From: an uncultured Clostridia bacterium
GTDB lineage: Bacteria; Bacillota; Clostridia; Christensenellales; Borkfalkiaceae
NCBI GenBank assembly: GCA_947589085.1
Contig: CANPZD010000002.1
Span: 62,001-126,000 of the forward strand
Length of the DNA: 64,000 nucleotides
Direction of reading: 5' to 3'
Shown here: piece after piece, positions 21,365 to 30,311 of the stretch
How positions within the stretch are numbered: the first letter of the stretch is position 1
Layout of the letters: the number at the start of each line of letters is the position of its first letter
Notes under the pieces: generated by a model
Database searches by the model: none
The model's input: only the letters and a program-made list of their open reading frames with translations
Told to the model about the DNA's origin: nothing
Translations under genes and position numbers: made by a program

Positions 21365-23869
21365 TTGAACGACATCAATTATTCGGAACACATGCAGCAG
21401 GTCATCACAATCGCGCAAGACGCCGCCGCACGGTACAATACTTCGTACATCGGAAGCGAGCATCTCGTCGCGGGAATGCTCTGCGTGAGCGACAGCACCG
21501 CGGGGAAATTGCTCGCACAGGAGGGCGTGACGCTCGATAAATATATCGAGCGGTTCAAGCGCGTCATCCAGCACGACAGTCCCTATCACGGGTATACGCC
21601 GCGGACCAAAAAGCTCTTCGAGCGCGCGCTGGAATTCTCTTTGCAGAACAATTCTTACAGCGCCATCGTCGGTACGGAGCATGTGCTGCTGGCGATGCTC
21701 ATGGTCGAGGATTGCATTGCGGTGCGCATTCTCAAAAGTCTCGGGGTCAACATCGAGGAGCTTGAAGAAAAGGTCGCGCAATTCGTCGGCACGGAGGACG
21801 ATGAGCGCTCGTCGCCCAATTATCCCTCGGCGACTCCCAAATTTTCCTCGGGAGAAAATTTCAAGCGGCCGTCGGAATCGTACAGAAGCATCCTGCAACC
21901 GGAGGAGGACAATCAACTTTCCGGGGACATCCTGAAATACGGCACGGACCTGACGCAGCGGGCGCGGGAGGGAAGGCTCGATCCCGTGATCGGCAGGAGA
22001 AAGGAGATCGAAAAGGTCATTCAGATCCTTTCCCGCAGAACGAAGAACAATCCCGTGCTCGTGGGCGAGCCGGGCGTTGGAAAGAGCGCCGTCGTCGAGG
22101 GGTTGGCCCGCGCGATCGTGGCGGGGGAAGTCCCCGAACTCTTGCGCAACAAAAAAGTTTTTTCGCTCAACCTCACGGGTCTGCTCGCCGGTTCGCGGTA
22201 TCGCGGCGATTTCGAAGAACGGCTCAAATCGGTGACGGACACCATCATGCAGGATAAGAATATCATTTTGTTCATCGATGAGATCCATATGATCGTCGGG
22301 GCGGGCAGTTCCGCGGAAAACACGATGGACGCTTCGAACATCTTAAAGCCCATGCTTGCCCGCGGCGACCTGCAAACGGTGGGGGCGACCACCAACGAAG
22401 AGTATCGGAAATTTATCGAAAAGGACACGGCGCTCGAACGCAGGTTCACGCCCGTTCTCGTGGAACAGCCGAGCGTGGAGGACGCGATCGTCATTCTGCA
22501 GGGATTGAAAGACAGGTACGAAGCGCATCATAACGTCGCCATTACGGACGCGGCCATCGAGGCGGCCGTCAAGCTTTCCGATCGCTACGTGACGGATAGA
22601 TTCCTGCCCGATAAGGCCATCGATCTCATCGATGAAGCCGCTTCGCGGGCAAGGCTGAATTCCTATAACGGGCCTGCGGAGCTTCGCGAGCTGGAAGATA
22701 AGATCGCAAGGCTCACGGCGGAACGCGAAAAAGCGGTCAAGTGGGAAGATTTCATGCGCGCCGCGAAAGTCAAAGATCAGATCGAAGAACTCAAACGCAA
22801 GCATGAAACGCTGAAAAGCGAATGGAACAGCAAGCGCAGCGAGACGCACCTCTCCATCGGGAGCGAAGAGATCGCCGAGATCGTCAGCGACTGGACGGGA
22901 GTGCCCGTTGCCAAGCTCACGGAGGAGGAGAGCGCGCGGCTTATGCATCTGGAAGAGGATCTTCACCGGCGCATTGTCGGGCAGAACGACGCGGTTGCCG
23001 CCGTTGCGCGTGCGATCCGCCGCGCCCGCGCGGGACTCAAAGATCCCAACCGTCCCATCGGTTCGTTCATCTTCGTGGGGCCGACGGGCGTGGGCAAAAC
23101 GGATCTTACCAAGGCGCTTGCGGAAAGTTTATTCGGCGACGAGCGCACGATGATCCGTCTCGATATGTCCGAATTCATGGAGAAAAGCTCGGTGAGCAAA
23201 CTTATCGGCGCGCCTCCCGGGTACGTCGGGTTCGACGATTCGCAGGGCACGCTCACCGAACGGGTGCGGAAAAAGCCGTATTCCGTCGTACTCTTCGACG
23301 AGATCGAAAAAGCGCATCCGGATGTGTTCAACCTGCTCTTGCAGATCCTCGACGACGGCAGACTTTCCGACAGCCGCGGAAGAGTGGTGTCCTTCAAGAA
23401 TACCGTCGTCATTCTCACTTCGAATATCGGCGCGCACGAGGTCGGCGACGTATCCAAACTCGGCTTCGGCGCAGGCGAAGGGGACGGCGCTTACGATGAT
23501 ATGAAGGATCGCATCGAGCAAGCGCTCAAAAAGCAGTTCAAGCCGGAATTTCTCAACCGCATCGACGAGATCGTGATTTTCCATAAACTTTCCCGCGAGG
23601 ACGCCGCGCAGATCTGCGATAAGATCCTGCAATCCCTGCAAACGCGGCTCGGCGAGAAAAAGATCATCATCCGCGTGAGCGATCACGCAAAGGATAAACT
23701 CATCGAAGAGGGTTACAGCGAAGAGTTCGGCGCGCGGCCGTTGAAGCGCGTCATTCAGCGCCGCGTGGAGGATCTCCTCTCCGAGGAACTGTTGTCCGGC
23801 AAAATTTCCGGAAATACGACCGTGATGCTCGATGAAAACAACGGAGAGTTCTTCTTCCGCATGGTTTGA
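21365..23869 (+). CDS. clpC: ATP-dependent Clp protease ATP-binding subunit ClpC
   Basis: This 834-residue class I Clp ATPase has N-terminal Clp repeats (residues about 1-145), AAA1 with Walker A GEPGVGKSA, a middle domain with UVR-like coiled coil (WEDFMRAAKVKDQIEELK), AAA2 with Walker A GPTGVGKTD and the pore loop GYVGFD, and a D2-small C-terminus. It unfolds arginine-phosphorylated proteins for ClpP. TTG 21365 is chosen as start because GGGAGGG lies about 8 bases upstream and translation begins right at the conserved N-terminus (NDINYSEHMQQVI). A long hairpin terminator closes the operon. Confidence 0.96.
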   Translation: MNDINYSEHMQQVITIAQDAAARYNTSYIGSEHLVAGMLCVSDSTAGKLLAQEGVTLDKYIERFKRVIQHDSPYHGYTPRTKKLFERALEFSLQNNSYSAIVGTEHVLLAMLMVEDCIAVRILKSLGVNIEELEEKVAQFVGTEDDERSSPNYPSATPKFSSGENFKRPSESYRSILQPEEDNQLSGDILKYGTDLTQRAREGRLDPVIGRRKEIEKVIQILSRRTKNNPVLVGEPGVGKSAVVEGLARAIVAGEVPELLRNKKVFSLNLTGLLAGSRYRGDFEERLKSVTDTIMQDKNIILFIDEIHMIVGAGSSAENTMDASNILKPMLARGDLQTVGATTNEEYRKFIEKDTALERRFTPVLVEQPSVEDAIVILQGLKDRYEAHHNVAITDAAIEAAVKLSDRYVTDRFLPDKAIDLIDEAASRARLNSYNGPAELRELEDKIARLTAEREKAVKWEDFMRAAKVKDQIEELKRKHETLKSEWNSKRSETHLSIGSEEIAEIVSDWTGVPVAKLTEEESARLMHLEEDLHRRIVGQNDAVAAVARAIRRARAGLKDPNRPIGSFIFVGPTGVGKTDLTKALAESLFGDERTMIRLDMSEFMEKSSVSKLIGAPPGYVGFDDSQGTLTERVRKKPYSVVLFDEIEKAHPDVFNLLLQILDDGRLSDSRGRVVSFKNTVVILTSNIGAHEVGDVSKLGFGAGEGDGAYDDMKDRIEQALKKQFKPEFLNRIDEIVIFHKLSREDAAQICDKILQSLQTRLGEKKIIIRVSDHAKDKLIEEGYSEEFGARPLKRVIQRRVEDLLSEELLSGKISGNTTVMLDENNGEFFFRMV

Positions 23870-23893
23870 AACAACATCTTGCGATGATTCAGA

Positions 23894-23933
23894 CGTGTGC
23901 CCGCCGAAAGAATCGGCGGGCACACGATTTTTT
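23894..23933 (+). terminator. Strong terminator of the mcsA-mcsB-clpC operon
   Basis: CGTGTGCCCGCCG (23894-23906) pairs perfectly with CGGCGGGCACACG (23914-23926), followed by a T run. Confidence 0.9.
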
Positions 23934-23986
23934 ATGGAATCATTCCAAACGCCGCAAGACAGCGTCGGACGGGGGCATGTCGGCGG

Positions 23987-24655
23987 TCAAGCGTTCAGAT
24001 CCCAATTTACGGGCGGAATGCCGTTGGCCGTGAGATACGCGTTGGTTTTGGAATAATGCCGGCAGCCGAAGAATCCGTTATAGGCCGAGAGCGGCGAAGG
24101 ATGCGCGCATTCGAGGATCAGATGTTTGCCGGCGTCGATCAGCGGCTTTTTCCTGCGCGCATTTCCGCCCCAGAGAAGGAATACGAGATGTTCTTTCTGT
24201 TCGCTCAAAAGAGAGATCACGCTGTCGGTGAACCAACTCCAACCGCAGGCGGCGTGCGAATTTGCCTGATGCGCCCGAACGGTGAGCGCGGTATTGAGGA
24301 GCAGCACGCCTTCCCGCGCCCATTTCGAGAGATCGCCGGACTTCGGCGCTTCGAACCCGAGGTCGTCTTTGAGTTCTTTGAGCATATTTTCGAGAGAAGG
24401 CGGTTTGGGAACGCCCGCCTTGACCGAAAAACAAAGTCCGTGCGCCTGACCTTCGTTGTGATAGGGATCCTGCCCGAGCAGTACGACTTTAACGTTCGCA
24501 TACGGCGTGTAGCGGAAGCAATTATAGAGGTCGTACATATCGGGATAGACCGTATAATGCGAATATTCATATTTGAGAAACTCGCGGATCTTAAGATAGC
24601 GTTCGTCTGCAAAGAGGGGCGCGAGCGGTTCCTTCCAATCTCCCAGATCGATCAT
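23987..24655 (-). CDS. ung: Uracil-DNA glycosylase, family 1
   Basis: The 222-residue enzyme removes uracil from DNA. The water-activating motif GQDPYHNEGQAHGLCFSV, the LLLNTALTV block and the HPSPLSAYNGFFGCRHYSKTN leucine-loop motif are all present. The start at 24655 begins at MIDLGDWKEPL after AAAGGAG. It follows mtnN by 17 bases on the same strand, so the two form a small leftward operon. Confidence 0.97.
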   Translation of the reverse strand: MIDLGDWKEPLAPLFADERYLKIREFLKYEYSHYTVYPDMYDLYNCFRYTPYANVKVVLLGQDPYHNEGQAHGLCFSVKAGVPKPPSLENMLKELKDDLGFEAPKSGDLSKWAREGVLLLNTALTVRAHQANSHAACGWSWFTDSVISLLSEQKEHLVFLLWGGNARRKKPLIDAGKHLILECAHPSPLSAYNGFFGCRHYSKTNAYLTANGIPPVNWDLNA

Positions 24656-24672
24656 TCTTTTCTCCTTTGTAT

Positions 24673-25335
24673 TTATTTTTCGAGGCTGTCGGAAATGTCC
24701 GGCAAAAACGTTTTCATATTGAGAAGCGCGTTCCGATAATTGCGCTTGAACATCTCCGTCGTGCTGCCCGAGCCGTACACGTCGGAGATCGCTTTCACGG
24801 AGCAGAGAGGAAGTCCCGCATACTTGCAGACCTCCGCGATCGCGCCCGCCTCCATATCGCGGATTTCGCACCCCATCTCCAATAAAAGCGCATGATCCGC
24901 GGGGGAATCGTTGAAGCGGTCGCCCGTGCCGAGCGCGCGTTTCGGAAGATCGAGCAGAGGGGGACAGAAAAGCGGAAGGAAGTTCTCCGTTTCTCCGTCG
25001 AGCGTGCCGATCTTCGTGCCGTTGAGCTGCGTTAAGTCGAAATCGTATTGCACGGCGCGATCGATGAGATACACTTCGCCCACCTCGGTATTTTCGGGTT
25101 TCAATCCGCCCGCAACGCCGAAATTCAATATGACGTCCGCGCCCGCGGAGATCGCCGCGCACGCCCCCGCGGCGGCGTTCACTTTTCCTACCCCGCACAC
25201 CGTAAGCGCGATCCTGTGCCCGAAGGCAGTGCCGACGCGCACGGTCTTTCCGTACATGGTACGGGTATTTTCGATTTTCATGCTTTCAAGCAAGATCTCC
25301 GCCTCGCTGTCCATTGCAATGACGCAACCGATCAT
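24673..25335 (-). CDS. mtnN: 5'-methylthioadenosine/S-adenosylhomocysteine nucleosidase
   Basis: This 220-residue nucleoside phosphorylase-fold protein starts IGCVIAMDSEAEILL, has NFGVAGGLKPENTEVGEVY and the catalytic-site EMGCEIRDMEAGAIAEVCKYAGLP followed by the Asp of AISDVYG. It cleaves adenine from MTA and SAH, recycling methyl-cycle by-products. The start at 25335 follows AAAAGGAG. It is first in an operon with ung, driven by a promoter at 25387-25415. Confidence 0.85.
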   Translation of the reverse strand: MIGCVIAMDSEAEILLESMKIENTRTMYGKTVRVGTAFGHRIALTVCGVGKVNAAAGACAAISAGADVILNFGVAGGLKPENTEVGEVYLIDRAVQYDFDLTQLNGTKIGTLDGETENFLPLFCPPLLDLPKRALGTGDRFNDSPADHALLLEMGCEIRDMEAGAIAEVCKYAGLPLCSVKAISDVYGSGSTTEMFKRNYRNALLNMKTFLPDISDSLEK

Positions 25336-25386
25336 ATTCAAGCTCCTTTTCCGCTCGCCGAAAGCGAATTGCGGAATTTCAAGGGT

Positions 25387-25415
25387 ATTATAACAATTTT
25401 TCAAGGAATTTGCAA
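25387..25415 (-). promoter_or_regulatory. mtnN-ung promoter
   Basis: On the minus strand TTGCAA (25415-25410) and TATAAT (25392-25387), 17 bases apart. Confidence 0.7.
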
Positions 25416-25471
25416 CCGTGCGAATACTTTTTTCGGGGAAAGGAAAAACTTTCCGCAAAGGAGGACTCATA

Positions 25472-26719
25472 ATGAATCCGTTTGAATTGACGCCGCAGAG
25501 GGCGGAGAAGATTTTTACTTCCTGGAATAAAGTGCTCGTGAAGCCATACGATAAGAATACCGTCGACCCGTATACCCGTACCCGCGTGATCCTGATGTCC
25601 GGTACGGAGTTCGAAAGCGTGCGGCTTTCCAATTCCTTCACGCGCAGCTGCTGCAACAACGACGTGAGAAGAAGGCTCGCCCGCATGCGCCGCGGAGAAC
25701 AGATCCAGCAAAAGCGCATCGCCTCCTTGAAGCCGGCCAACGAGAGCATTCTCGAGCATACCATCGGATACGAACAGCTTGCCGTCGATCTTACGGCCAA
25801 TCTTGCGATCTCCGAAAAGAACAGCTATGTCAAAAAGCAGTTGGATTTTGCGCTTCTCGAAGATTTCGACCACCTTTACCGCTATTCCGATCTCATGGAG
25901 ATCGAAAAAGGCGGGGATCCGAAGCGCCTTGTCGGAAATTACACCGAGATCATGCCGGGCCGCCCGACGGTCGCCGAGTACCGCCATCCCAGCGACGACG
26001 TGAATTTTTATATCAATGCGAATCTGAGCGATCTGAAAACCAAGTTGAATGTGAATATCATCACCGGCGCGGAACAGCAGACGATGAATTTCTATATGAA
26101 TGTCGCCAATCTCTATGCTTCGCCGCTCGGCAGAAAGCTCTATAACGAGATCGCCATGATCGAGGAGCAGCACGTCACGGGGTACGGCAGCCTCAAAGAT
26201 CCTTCGATGACGTGGTGGGAATGCCTGCTCATGAACGAATACACGGAATGCTATCTCTATTATTCCTGCTTTATGGACGAAAAGGACGAGCGCATCAAAA
26301 AGATCTGGGAGATGCACTTCGAGGAAGAGGTCGCGCACTTGCATGAGGCGGCGGATCTGCTCAAGACGTACGAGGGAAAGGTCTGGCAGCAGGTGCTGCC
26401 CGAGGGCGGCGAGTTCCCCGAGCTTCTGAAACTGCGTTCGCAGAAAGAGTACGTGCGGGAAGTGCTGAAAAGCGTGCGGCTCACGGGCGTCGAAGAGGGT
26501 TGGGAGGAGCTGGATCGAGTCCCCGATTCCTTCCGCTATTTCAATTACAATTCCCGGATCAACGGCAACCCGCCGCATGTCGGCACGCATACCGTCATCG
26601 AAAAGGCCATCAAGCGGCTGGGACAGGATTACCGCATCCAGAATTCGGAGCACCCCGTCAAGGCGCTCTCGAACCGCAAAGAGGACAATCTCGACGTCGC
26701 CCGCGTCAAGGGAAAATGA
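25472..26719 (+). CDS. Large ferritin-like domain protein of unknown function
   Basis: The 415-residue protein is predicted almost all helical and carries metal-ligand patterns of di-iron ferritin-like proteins: LLEDFDHLYRYSDLMEIE near residue 130, AMIEEQHVTGYG with E231/E232 and H234, NEYTECYLYYSCF, and FEEEVAHLHEAADLL near residue 285. It is far longer than ferritins or rubrerythrins (about 150-190 residues) and lacks a rubredoxin site. ATG 25472 follows AAAGGAGG; an upstream in-frame ATG at 25418 has no such box. It is divergent from mtnN and ends at a terminator. I do not recognise a characterised family; iron storage, peroxide reduction or metal oxidation are possible. Confidence 0.7.
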   Translation: MNPFELTPQRAEKIFTSWNKVLVKPYDKNTVDPYTRTRVILMSGTEFESVRLSNSFTRSCCNNDVRRRLARMRRGEQIQQKRIASLKPANESILEHTIGYEQLAVDLTANLAISEKNSYVKKQLDFALLEDFDHLYRYSDLMEIEKGGDPKRLVGNYTEIMPGRPTVAEYRHPSDDVNFYINANLSDLKTKLNVNIITGAEQQTMNFYMNVANLYASPLGRKLYNEIAMIEEQHVTGYGSLKDPSMTWWECLLMNEYTECYLYYSCFMDEKDERIKKIWEMHFEEEVAHLHEAADLLKTYEGKVWQQVLPEGGEFPELLKLRSQKEYVREVLKSVRLTGVEEGWEELDRVPDSFRYFNYNSRINGNPPHVGTHTVIEKAIKRLGQDYRIQNSEHPVKALSNRKEDNLDVARVKGK

Positions 26720-26732
26720 GCCGAAAAGGCTG

Positions 26733-26765
26733 CGCTCTCCGCATGCATGCGGGGAGCTTTTTTTC
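26733..26765 (+). terminator. Terminator after the ferritin-like gene
   Basis: GCTCTCCGCATGC pairs with GCATGCGGGGAGC (one G-U), then seven T residues. Confidence 0.8.
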
Positions 26766-26797
26766 GCCGTGCGCCCCGGGAAAACGTTGAAAATACT

Positions 26798-26825
26798 TTG
26801 TATTGCGGCGCGGATATGGTATAAT
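26798..26825 (+). promoter_or_regulatory. Promoter for the C_GCAxxG_C_C protein
   Basis: TTGTAT with TATAAT (26820-26825), 16 bases apart. Confidence 0.6.
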
Positions 26826-26832
26826 GTTTCCG

Positions 26833-26851
26833 CGGACCGCCACGCGGTCCG
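26833..26851 (+). other. 5'-terminal stem-loop of the transcript
   Basis: CGGACCGC-CAC-GCGGTCCG is a perfect 8-bp hairpin starting within one or two bases of the predicted transcription start, followed directly by the GAGGGAG ribosome binding site. Confidence 0.65.
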
Positions 26852-26862
26852 AGGGAGCAACC

Positions 26863-27315
26863 ATGAAGAAATCGGAAATTGCGGTCGGATTATTCCGTGA
26901 AGGATATAACTGCGCGGAATCCGTTGCGCTCGCTTTCGCGGAGGAAACGGGGATCCCGCGCGAGACGTTGCGGCGCGTTGCGCTTCCGCTCGGCGCGGGC
27001 GTGGGGCGGCTTCGTCAGATCTGCGGCGCCGTGAGCGGCGCGGCCGTGTGCCTCGGACTGATCTTTCCCGAGCGATCCAAGAGCGAGATCTATGCCCTCG
27101 TGCAAAAATTTGCATGCGAGTTCCGCAAGAGACGGGGAAGCCTCGTATGCAGAGAACTTCTGCAAAATGCCGGCTGCGAACCGGACGATTCCCCGTTGCC
27201 CGAAGCGCGCACGGAGCGTTTTTACGAGACCCGTCCCTGCGCGGCGCTGGTCGGCGAAGCCGCCGGCTTGCTCGAAGCCATCCTTACCGGATCCGAAGAA
27301 CCGTCTGACGTATAA
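26863..27315 (+). CDS. C_GCAxxG_C_C family redox-type protein
   Basis: The 150-residue protein fits the family named for its cysteine pattern: an N-terminal GYNCAESVALAFAEE, LGAGVGRLRQICGAVSGAAVCLGL, then further Cys (KFACEFRKRRG, LVCRELL, CAALV). Members are thought to bind metal or act in redox reactions, with no proven role. ATG 26863 follows GAGGGAG behind a leader hairpin. Its stop codon overlaps the -10 element of the downstream lipoprotein gene. Confidence 0.82.
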   Translation: MKKSEIAVGLFREGYNCAESVALAFAEETGIPRETLRRVALPLGAGVGRLRQICGAVSGAAVCLGLIFPERSKSEIYALVQKFACEFRKRRGSLVCRELLQNAGCEPDDSPLPEARTERFYETRPCAALVGEAAGLLEAILTGSEEPSDV

Positions 27316-27318
27316 TTG
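27313..27318 (+). promoter_or_regulatory. -10 element overlapping a stop codon
   Basis: TATAAT contains the TAA stop of the preceding gene. It lies about 27 bases before the lipoprotein ATG. No clear -35 was found. Confidence 0.45.
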
Positions 27319-27344
27319 TTCTGCGCAAAGCAAATACTTTGCAC

Positions 27345-27767
27345 ATGAGGAAAATTTTTCTTGGATCGGCAGTTGCGCTTGCGCTCGCATGCGCCGTATT
27401 CGGACTTACGGCCTGCGACACGGAAAAAGAACTTGGGTCGTTGGAGGATTTTTCCAAACCCTATACGGGCATCTACGAATGCGAGGAACTTACGCTTGGG
27501 GGTGAGGACAAGCTGGACGCGTTTGACTATATCAAGCTCGATCTCGGCGACGACGGAAATTTTACGCTTTCGTACAAGACGCAGCAGGGCAATGCAGGCT
27601 CTCTGGACGGCGCGTACCGGATGGATCCCGCGCGGGAAGAGATCACGTTCCGCGCGGCGCGGGGCGGCGCGAGAATGTCGCGGACGTTTCCCGTTCGGAA
27701 CGGCGTGATCTGCATCGACGCCAACGTGCTCGGCCGTCTCGTCTATGCGGAATTCAGAATGGAATAG
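27345..27767 (+). CDS. Small lipoprotein of unknown function
   Basis: This 140-residue protein has a lipoprotein signal: MRKIF, a hydrophobic stretch, and lipobox LTAC with Cys24. The mature part is beta-rich (YTGIYECEELTLGG, FDYIKLDLGDDGNFTLSYK, LDGAYRMDPAREEITF), like a lipocalin-type or META-like barrel. ATG 27345 is chosen over an in-frame TTG at 27339. No good Shine-Dalgarno is visible; the leader instead has an inverted repeat GCAAAG/CTTTGC just before the start. A terminator follows. No binding partner is known. Confidence 0.75.
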   Translation: MRKIFLGSAVALALACAVFGLTACDTEKELGSLEDFSKPYTGIYECEELTLGGEDKLDAFDYIKLDLGDDGNFTLSYKTQQGNAGSLDGAYRMDPAREEITFRAARGGARMSRTFPVRNGVICIDANVLGRLVYAEFRME

Positions 27768-27789
27768 ATCTTGTTCAGAATAGAATTTT

Positions 27790-27819
27790 TACCGCTCCGC
27801 AGTTCGGAGCGGTTTTTCG
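27790..27819 (+). terminator. Terminator after the lipoprotein
   Basis: ACCGCTCCG pairs with CGGAGCGGT, followed by five T residues. Confidence 0.85.
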
Positions 27820-27865
27820 TATTGCAGAAAATTTTCGGACATTTGCGTTTGCCGCTTGTGAAAAC

Positions 27866-27894
27866 TTGACATTTTTTTCCGCAGGGATTACAAT
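27866..27894 (+). promoter_or_regulatory. aspS promoter
   Basis: TTGACA (27866-27871) and TACAAT (27889-27894), 17 bases apart. Confidence 0.75.
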
Positions 27895-27924
27895 AATGAA
27901 AAATTGCTTCCGAAGGTAGTTACC

Positions 27925-29682
27925 ATGAAGTACAGAACGTGCAACTGCAATCAGCTTCGCGCGGAGGACGCGGGCAAGAGGGTCAAAATCGCGGGTTGGC
28001 TGGATTCCAAACGCGATAAGGGCGGCCTGTTGTTTGCGATCCTGCGGGATTTTTACGGTACGACGCAGGTCGTTTTTTCCGAAGAGCCGCTGCTCTCCGA
28101 GATCCGCGCGATCCCGACCGAATCGACGGTTGCCGTAGAGGGAACGGTCGTATTGCGTTCCGCGCCGAACGAAAAACTTCCCACGGGACTGATCGAGATC
28201 GTGCCCGAGAAAGTGGAAGTGCTCGGCCGCCGCACGACCGCCGCTCTGCCCTTTGAAATTTCGCACTCGACCGAAGCGGGCGAGGACGCAAGGCTGCGCT
28301 ATCGTTTTCTCGATCTGCGCAATCCCGCCGTGAGAGACAAGATCGTTTTGCGTTCGAAGATCGTCGCAGACCTCAGAAAACTCATGACGGAACAGGGATT
28401 TTACGAGATCTCCACGCCCATTCTCACAAGTTCTTCGCCCGAAGGCGCACGCGATTACATTGTGCCCAGCCGTATTTATCCGGGGGAATTCTATGCGCTA
28501 CCGCAGGCGCCGCAGCAATATAAACAGCTTCTGATGTGCTCGGGGTTCGATAAATATTTCCAAATCGCGCCCTGCTTCCGCGACGAGGACGCCCGTGCAG
28601 ACCGGTCTCCCGGGGAATTTTATCAGCTCGATATCGAAATGGCGTTCGCAACGCAGGAGGACGTTTTCGAGGTGCTCGAAGCGGTGCTTCCGCCCGTGTT
28701 CGCGAAATATTCCGGCTGGGAAGCGGATCGGCCCCCGTTCCGCCGCATCGCCTACCGCGAAGCGCTGGAACAATTCGGCACGGATAAACCGGATCTACGC
28801 AATCCGCTGCGGATCTGCGACGTATCCGATCTCGTACATGGTTGCGGCTTTGCCGCCTTAGAGGGCAAGATCGTGAAGGCCGTCGCCGTACCCGGGTTCA
28901 AAGAGTCGCGAAAATTTATCGATAAAACGGCCGAGGACTTCAAAACCAACACGGAGGGGGGTACCATGTACTGGTTCCGCCTCGACGAAACGAATCAGCC
29001 CGTGGGGGGGATCTCCAAATTTCTCGGGAATAACCTCGCCGCTTTGCGGGAAAAACTCGGCGTCGGCGCGGGAAGCTTCGTCGCGCTCGTCGCAGAGGAC
29101 AAGCTCGCGCTCGCCCAGAAACGCGCGGGCATTCTTCGCACGATGCTCGGCCGGGGGCTGGATCTCATCGAGAAAAACGTGTACCGTTTTTGCTGGATCG
29201 TCGATTTCCCGATGTACGAGATCGGCGAGGAGAGCGGCGAACTCGAATTCTGCCACAATCCTTTTTCCATGCCGCAGGGGGGGCTGAAAGCGCTGGAAGA
29301 AGAGGATCCGCTTGAGATTCTCGCCTATCAATATGATATCGTCTGCAACGGCGTGGAACTCTCTTCGGGCGCCGTGCGGAATCACGACCCCGAGATCATG
29401 CTCAAAGCGTTTTCCCTCGTCGGGATCGGAAAAGAAGAGGTGGAGAGCAAATTCCCCGCGCTCTATCATGCGTTCGAATACGGCGCGCCGCCGCACGCGG
29501 GCGTTGCGCCCGGCGTGGACAGAATGGTCATGCTCATCTGCGACACCGTGAATATCCGCGAGGTCATCGCTTTCCCGATGAACGCCAAGGCGCGGGATCT
29601 CATGATGAACGCGCCCTCGCCCGTCGAGAAAAAGCAGCTCGACGAAGTGCACATCGAAATCAAGAAACAAAAAATTCAATAA
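27925..29682 (+). CDS. aspS: Aspartyl-tRNA synthetase
   Basis: The 585-residue class II synthetase has an N-terminal OB-fold anticodon domain (VKIAGWLDSKRDKGGLLFAILRD), motif 1, motif 2 (FQIAPCFRDEDARADRSPGEFYQLDIEM), a bacterial GAD insertion at about 290-400 and motif 3 (PPHAGVAPGVDRMVMLI). Length is that of bacterial rather than archaeal AspRS. ATG 27925 (MKYRTC) is preferred to an upstream in-frame ATG. A membrane-protein gene follows after 12 bases with AAGGAG, so they may be co-transcribed. Confidence 0.97.
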   Translation: MKYRTCNCNQLRAEDAGKRVKIAGWLDSKRDKGGLLFAILRDFYGTTQVVFSEEPLLSEIRAIPTESTVAVEGTVVLRSAPNEKLPTGLIEIVPEKVEVLGRRTTAALPFEISHSTEAGEDARLRYRFLDLRNPAVRDKIVLRSKIVADLRKLMTEQGFYEISTPILTSSSPEGARDYIVPSRIYPGEFYALPQAPQQYKQLLMCSGFDKYFQIAPCFRDEDARADRSPGEFYQLDIEMAFATQEDVFEVLEAVLPPVFAKYSGWEADRPPFRRIAYREALEQFGTDKPDLRNPLRICDVSDLVHGCGFAALEGKIVKAVAVPGFKESRKFIDKTAEDFKTNTEGGTMYWFRLDETNQPVGGISKFLGNNLAALREKLGVGAGSFVALVAEDKLALAQKRAGILRTMLGRGLDLIEKNVYRFCWIVDFPMYEIGEESGELEFCHNPFSMPQGGLKALEEEDPLEILAYQYDIVCNGVELSSGAVRNHDPEIMLKAFSLVGIGKEEVESKFPALYHAFEYGAPPHAGVAPGVDRMVMLICDTVNIREVIAFPMNAKARDLMMNAPSPVEKKQLDEVHIEIKKQKIQ

Positions 29683-29694
29683 GGAGATACCATC

Positions 29695-30294
29695 ATGCAA
29701 CAAGAAGAAAATGCAACTTCGGCAAACGTGCAGAGCACGGTCATCGCAGAGAAAAGCACGTATGTATTCGTGATTTCCATCATCATGATCGTGATCGGCG
29801 CTGTGGTCGGGATCGGATTTATTGCGGTCGGCGTCATTCTTTTGAAGTCCAATCCCATTGCGATCGGCGCGGCTCTCATGGCGGCCGGAGTCCTGATCGC
29901 GGGGATTTTGTTCGGGTTTTACGTTCCGCAGCTCGTCATTCTGTGCGGCAGTCCGAAAGCGCTCATCATGCTCAACGATCTCACGTATACCTGTTGGTGC
30001 GGAAAGAAGCTCGGATATGTGAATTTCGAATCCGATCGGATCCGGTCCGCATTGCCCGCAAGCGGAATTTGGAATTCCAACCTGATCATGCTTCTCATCG
30101 GGCACTATGATGCGGCGCTCAAGATCACGGATGTTTCCGGGAATCTCTACAAGATCCCGTATGTGCGCGACGTCAGGACGATCGCGAACAATATCCAGAA
30201 TTTTTGCGCGCAGGTGAACCTTGCGAAAGCGCAGGCCGCCGCCGTGGCTTCCGCGCAGCAGCCGGACGGCTCCGACGGAACGCCCCGCGCATAA
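29695..30294 (+). CDS. Two-TM membrane protein with cytosolic beta-rich domain
   Basis: The 199-residue protein has two adjacent hydrophobic spans (about 23-52 and 57-80), then a soluble ~90-residue domain (LVILCGSPKALIMLNDLTYTCW to FCAQVNLAKAQ) and a short Ala/Gln tail. The soluble domain has a strand-turn pattern ending in a helix, reminiscent of PH-like/YcxB domains; this is only a shape impression. It lies 12 bases behind aspS and is closed by a terminator. Function unknown. Confidence 0.65.
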   Translation: MQQEENATSANVQSTVIAEKSTYVFVISIIMIVIGAVVGIGFIAVGVILLKSNPIAIGAALMAAGVLIAGILFGFYVPQLVILCGSPKALIMLNDLTYTCWCGKKLGYVNFESDRIRSALPASGIWNSNLIMLLIGHYDAALKITDVSGNLYKIPYVRDVRTIANNIQNFCAQVNLAKAQAAAVASAQQPDGSDGTPRA

Positions 30295-30311
30295 CGCGTC
30301 GAACAATTTGC

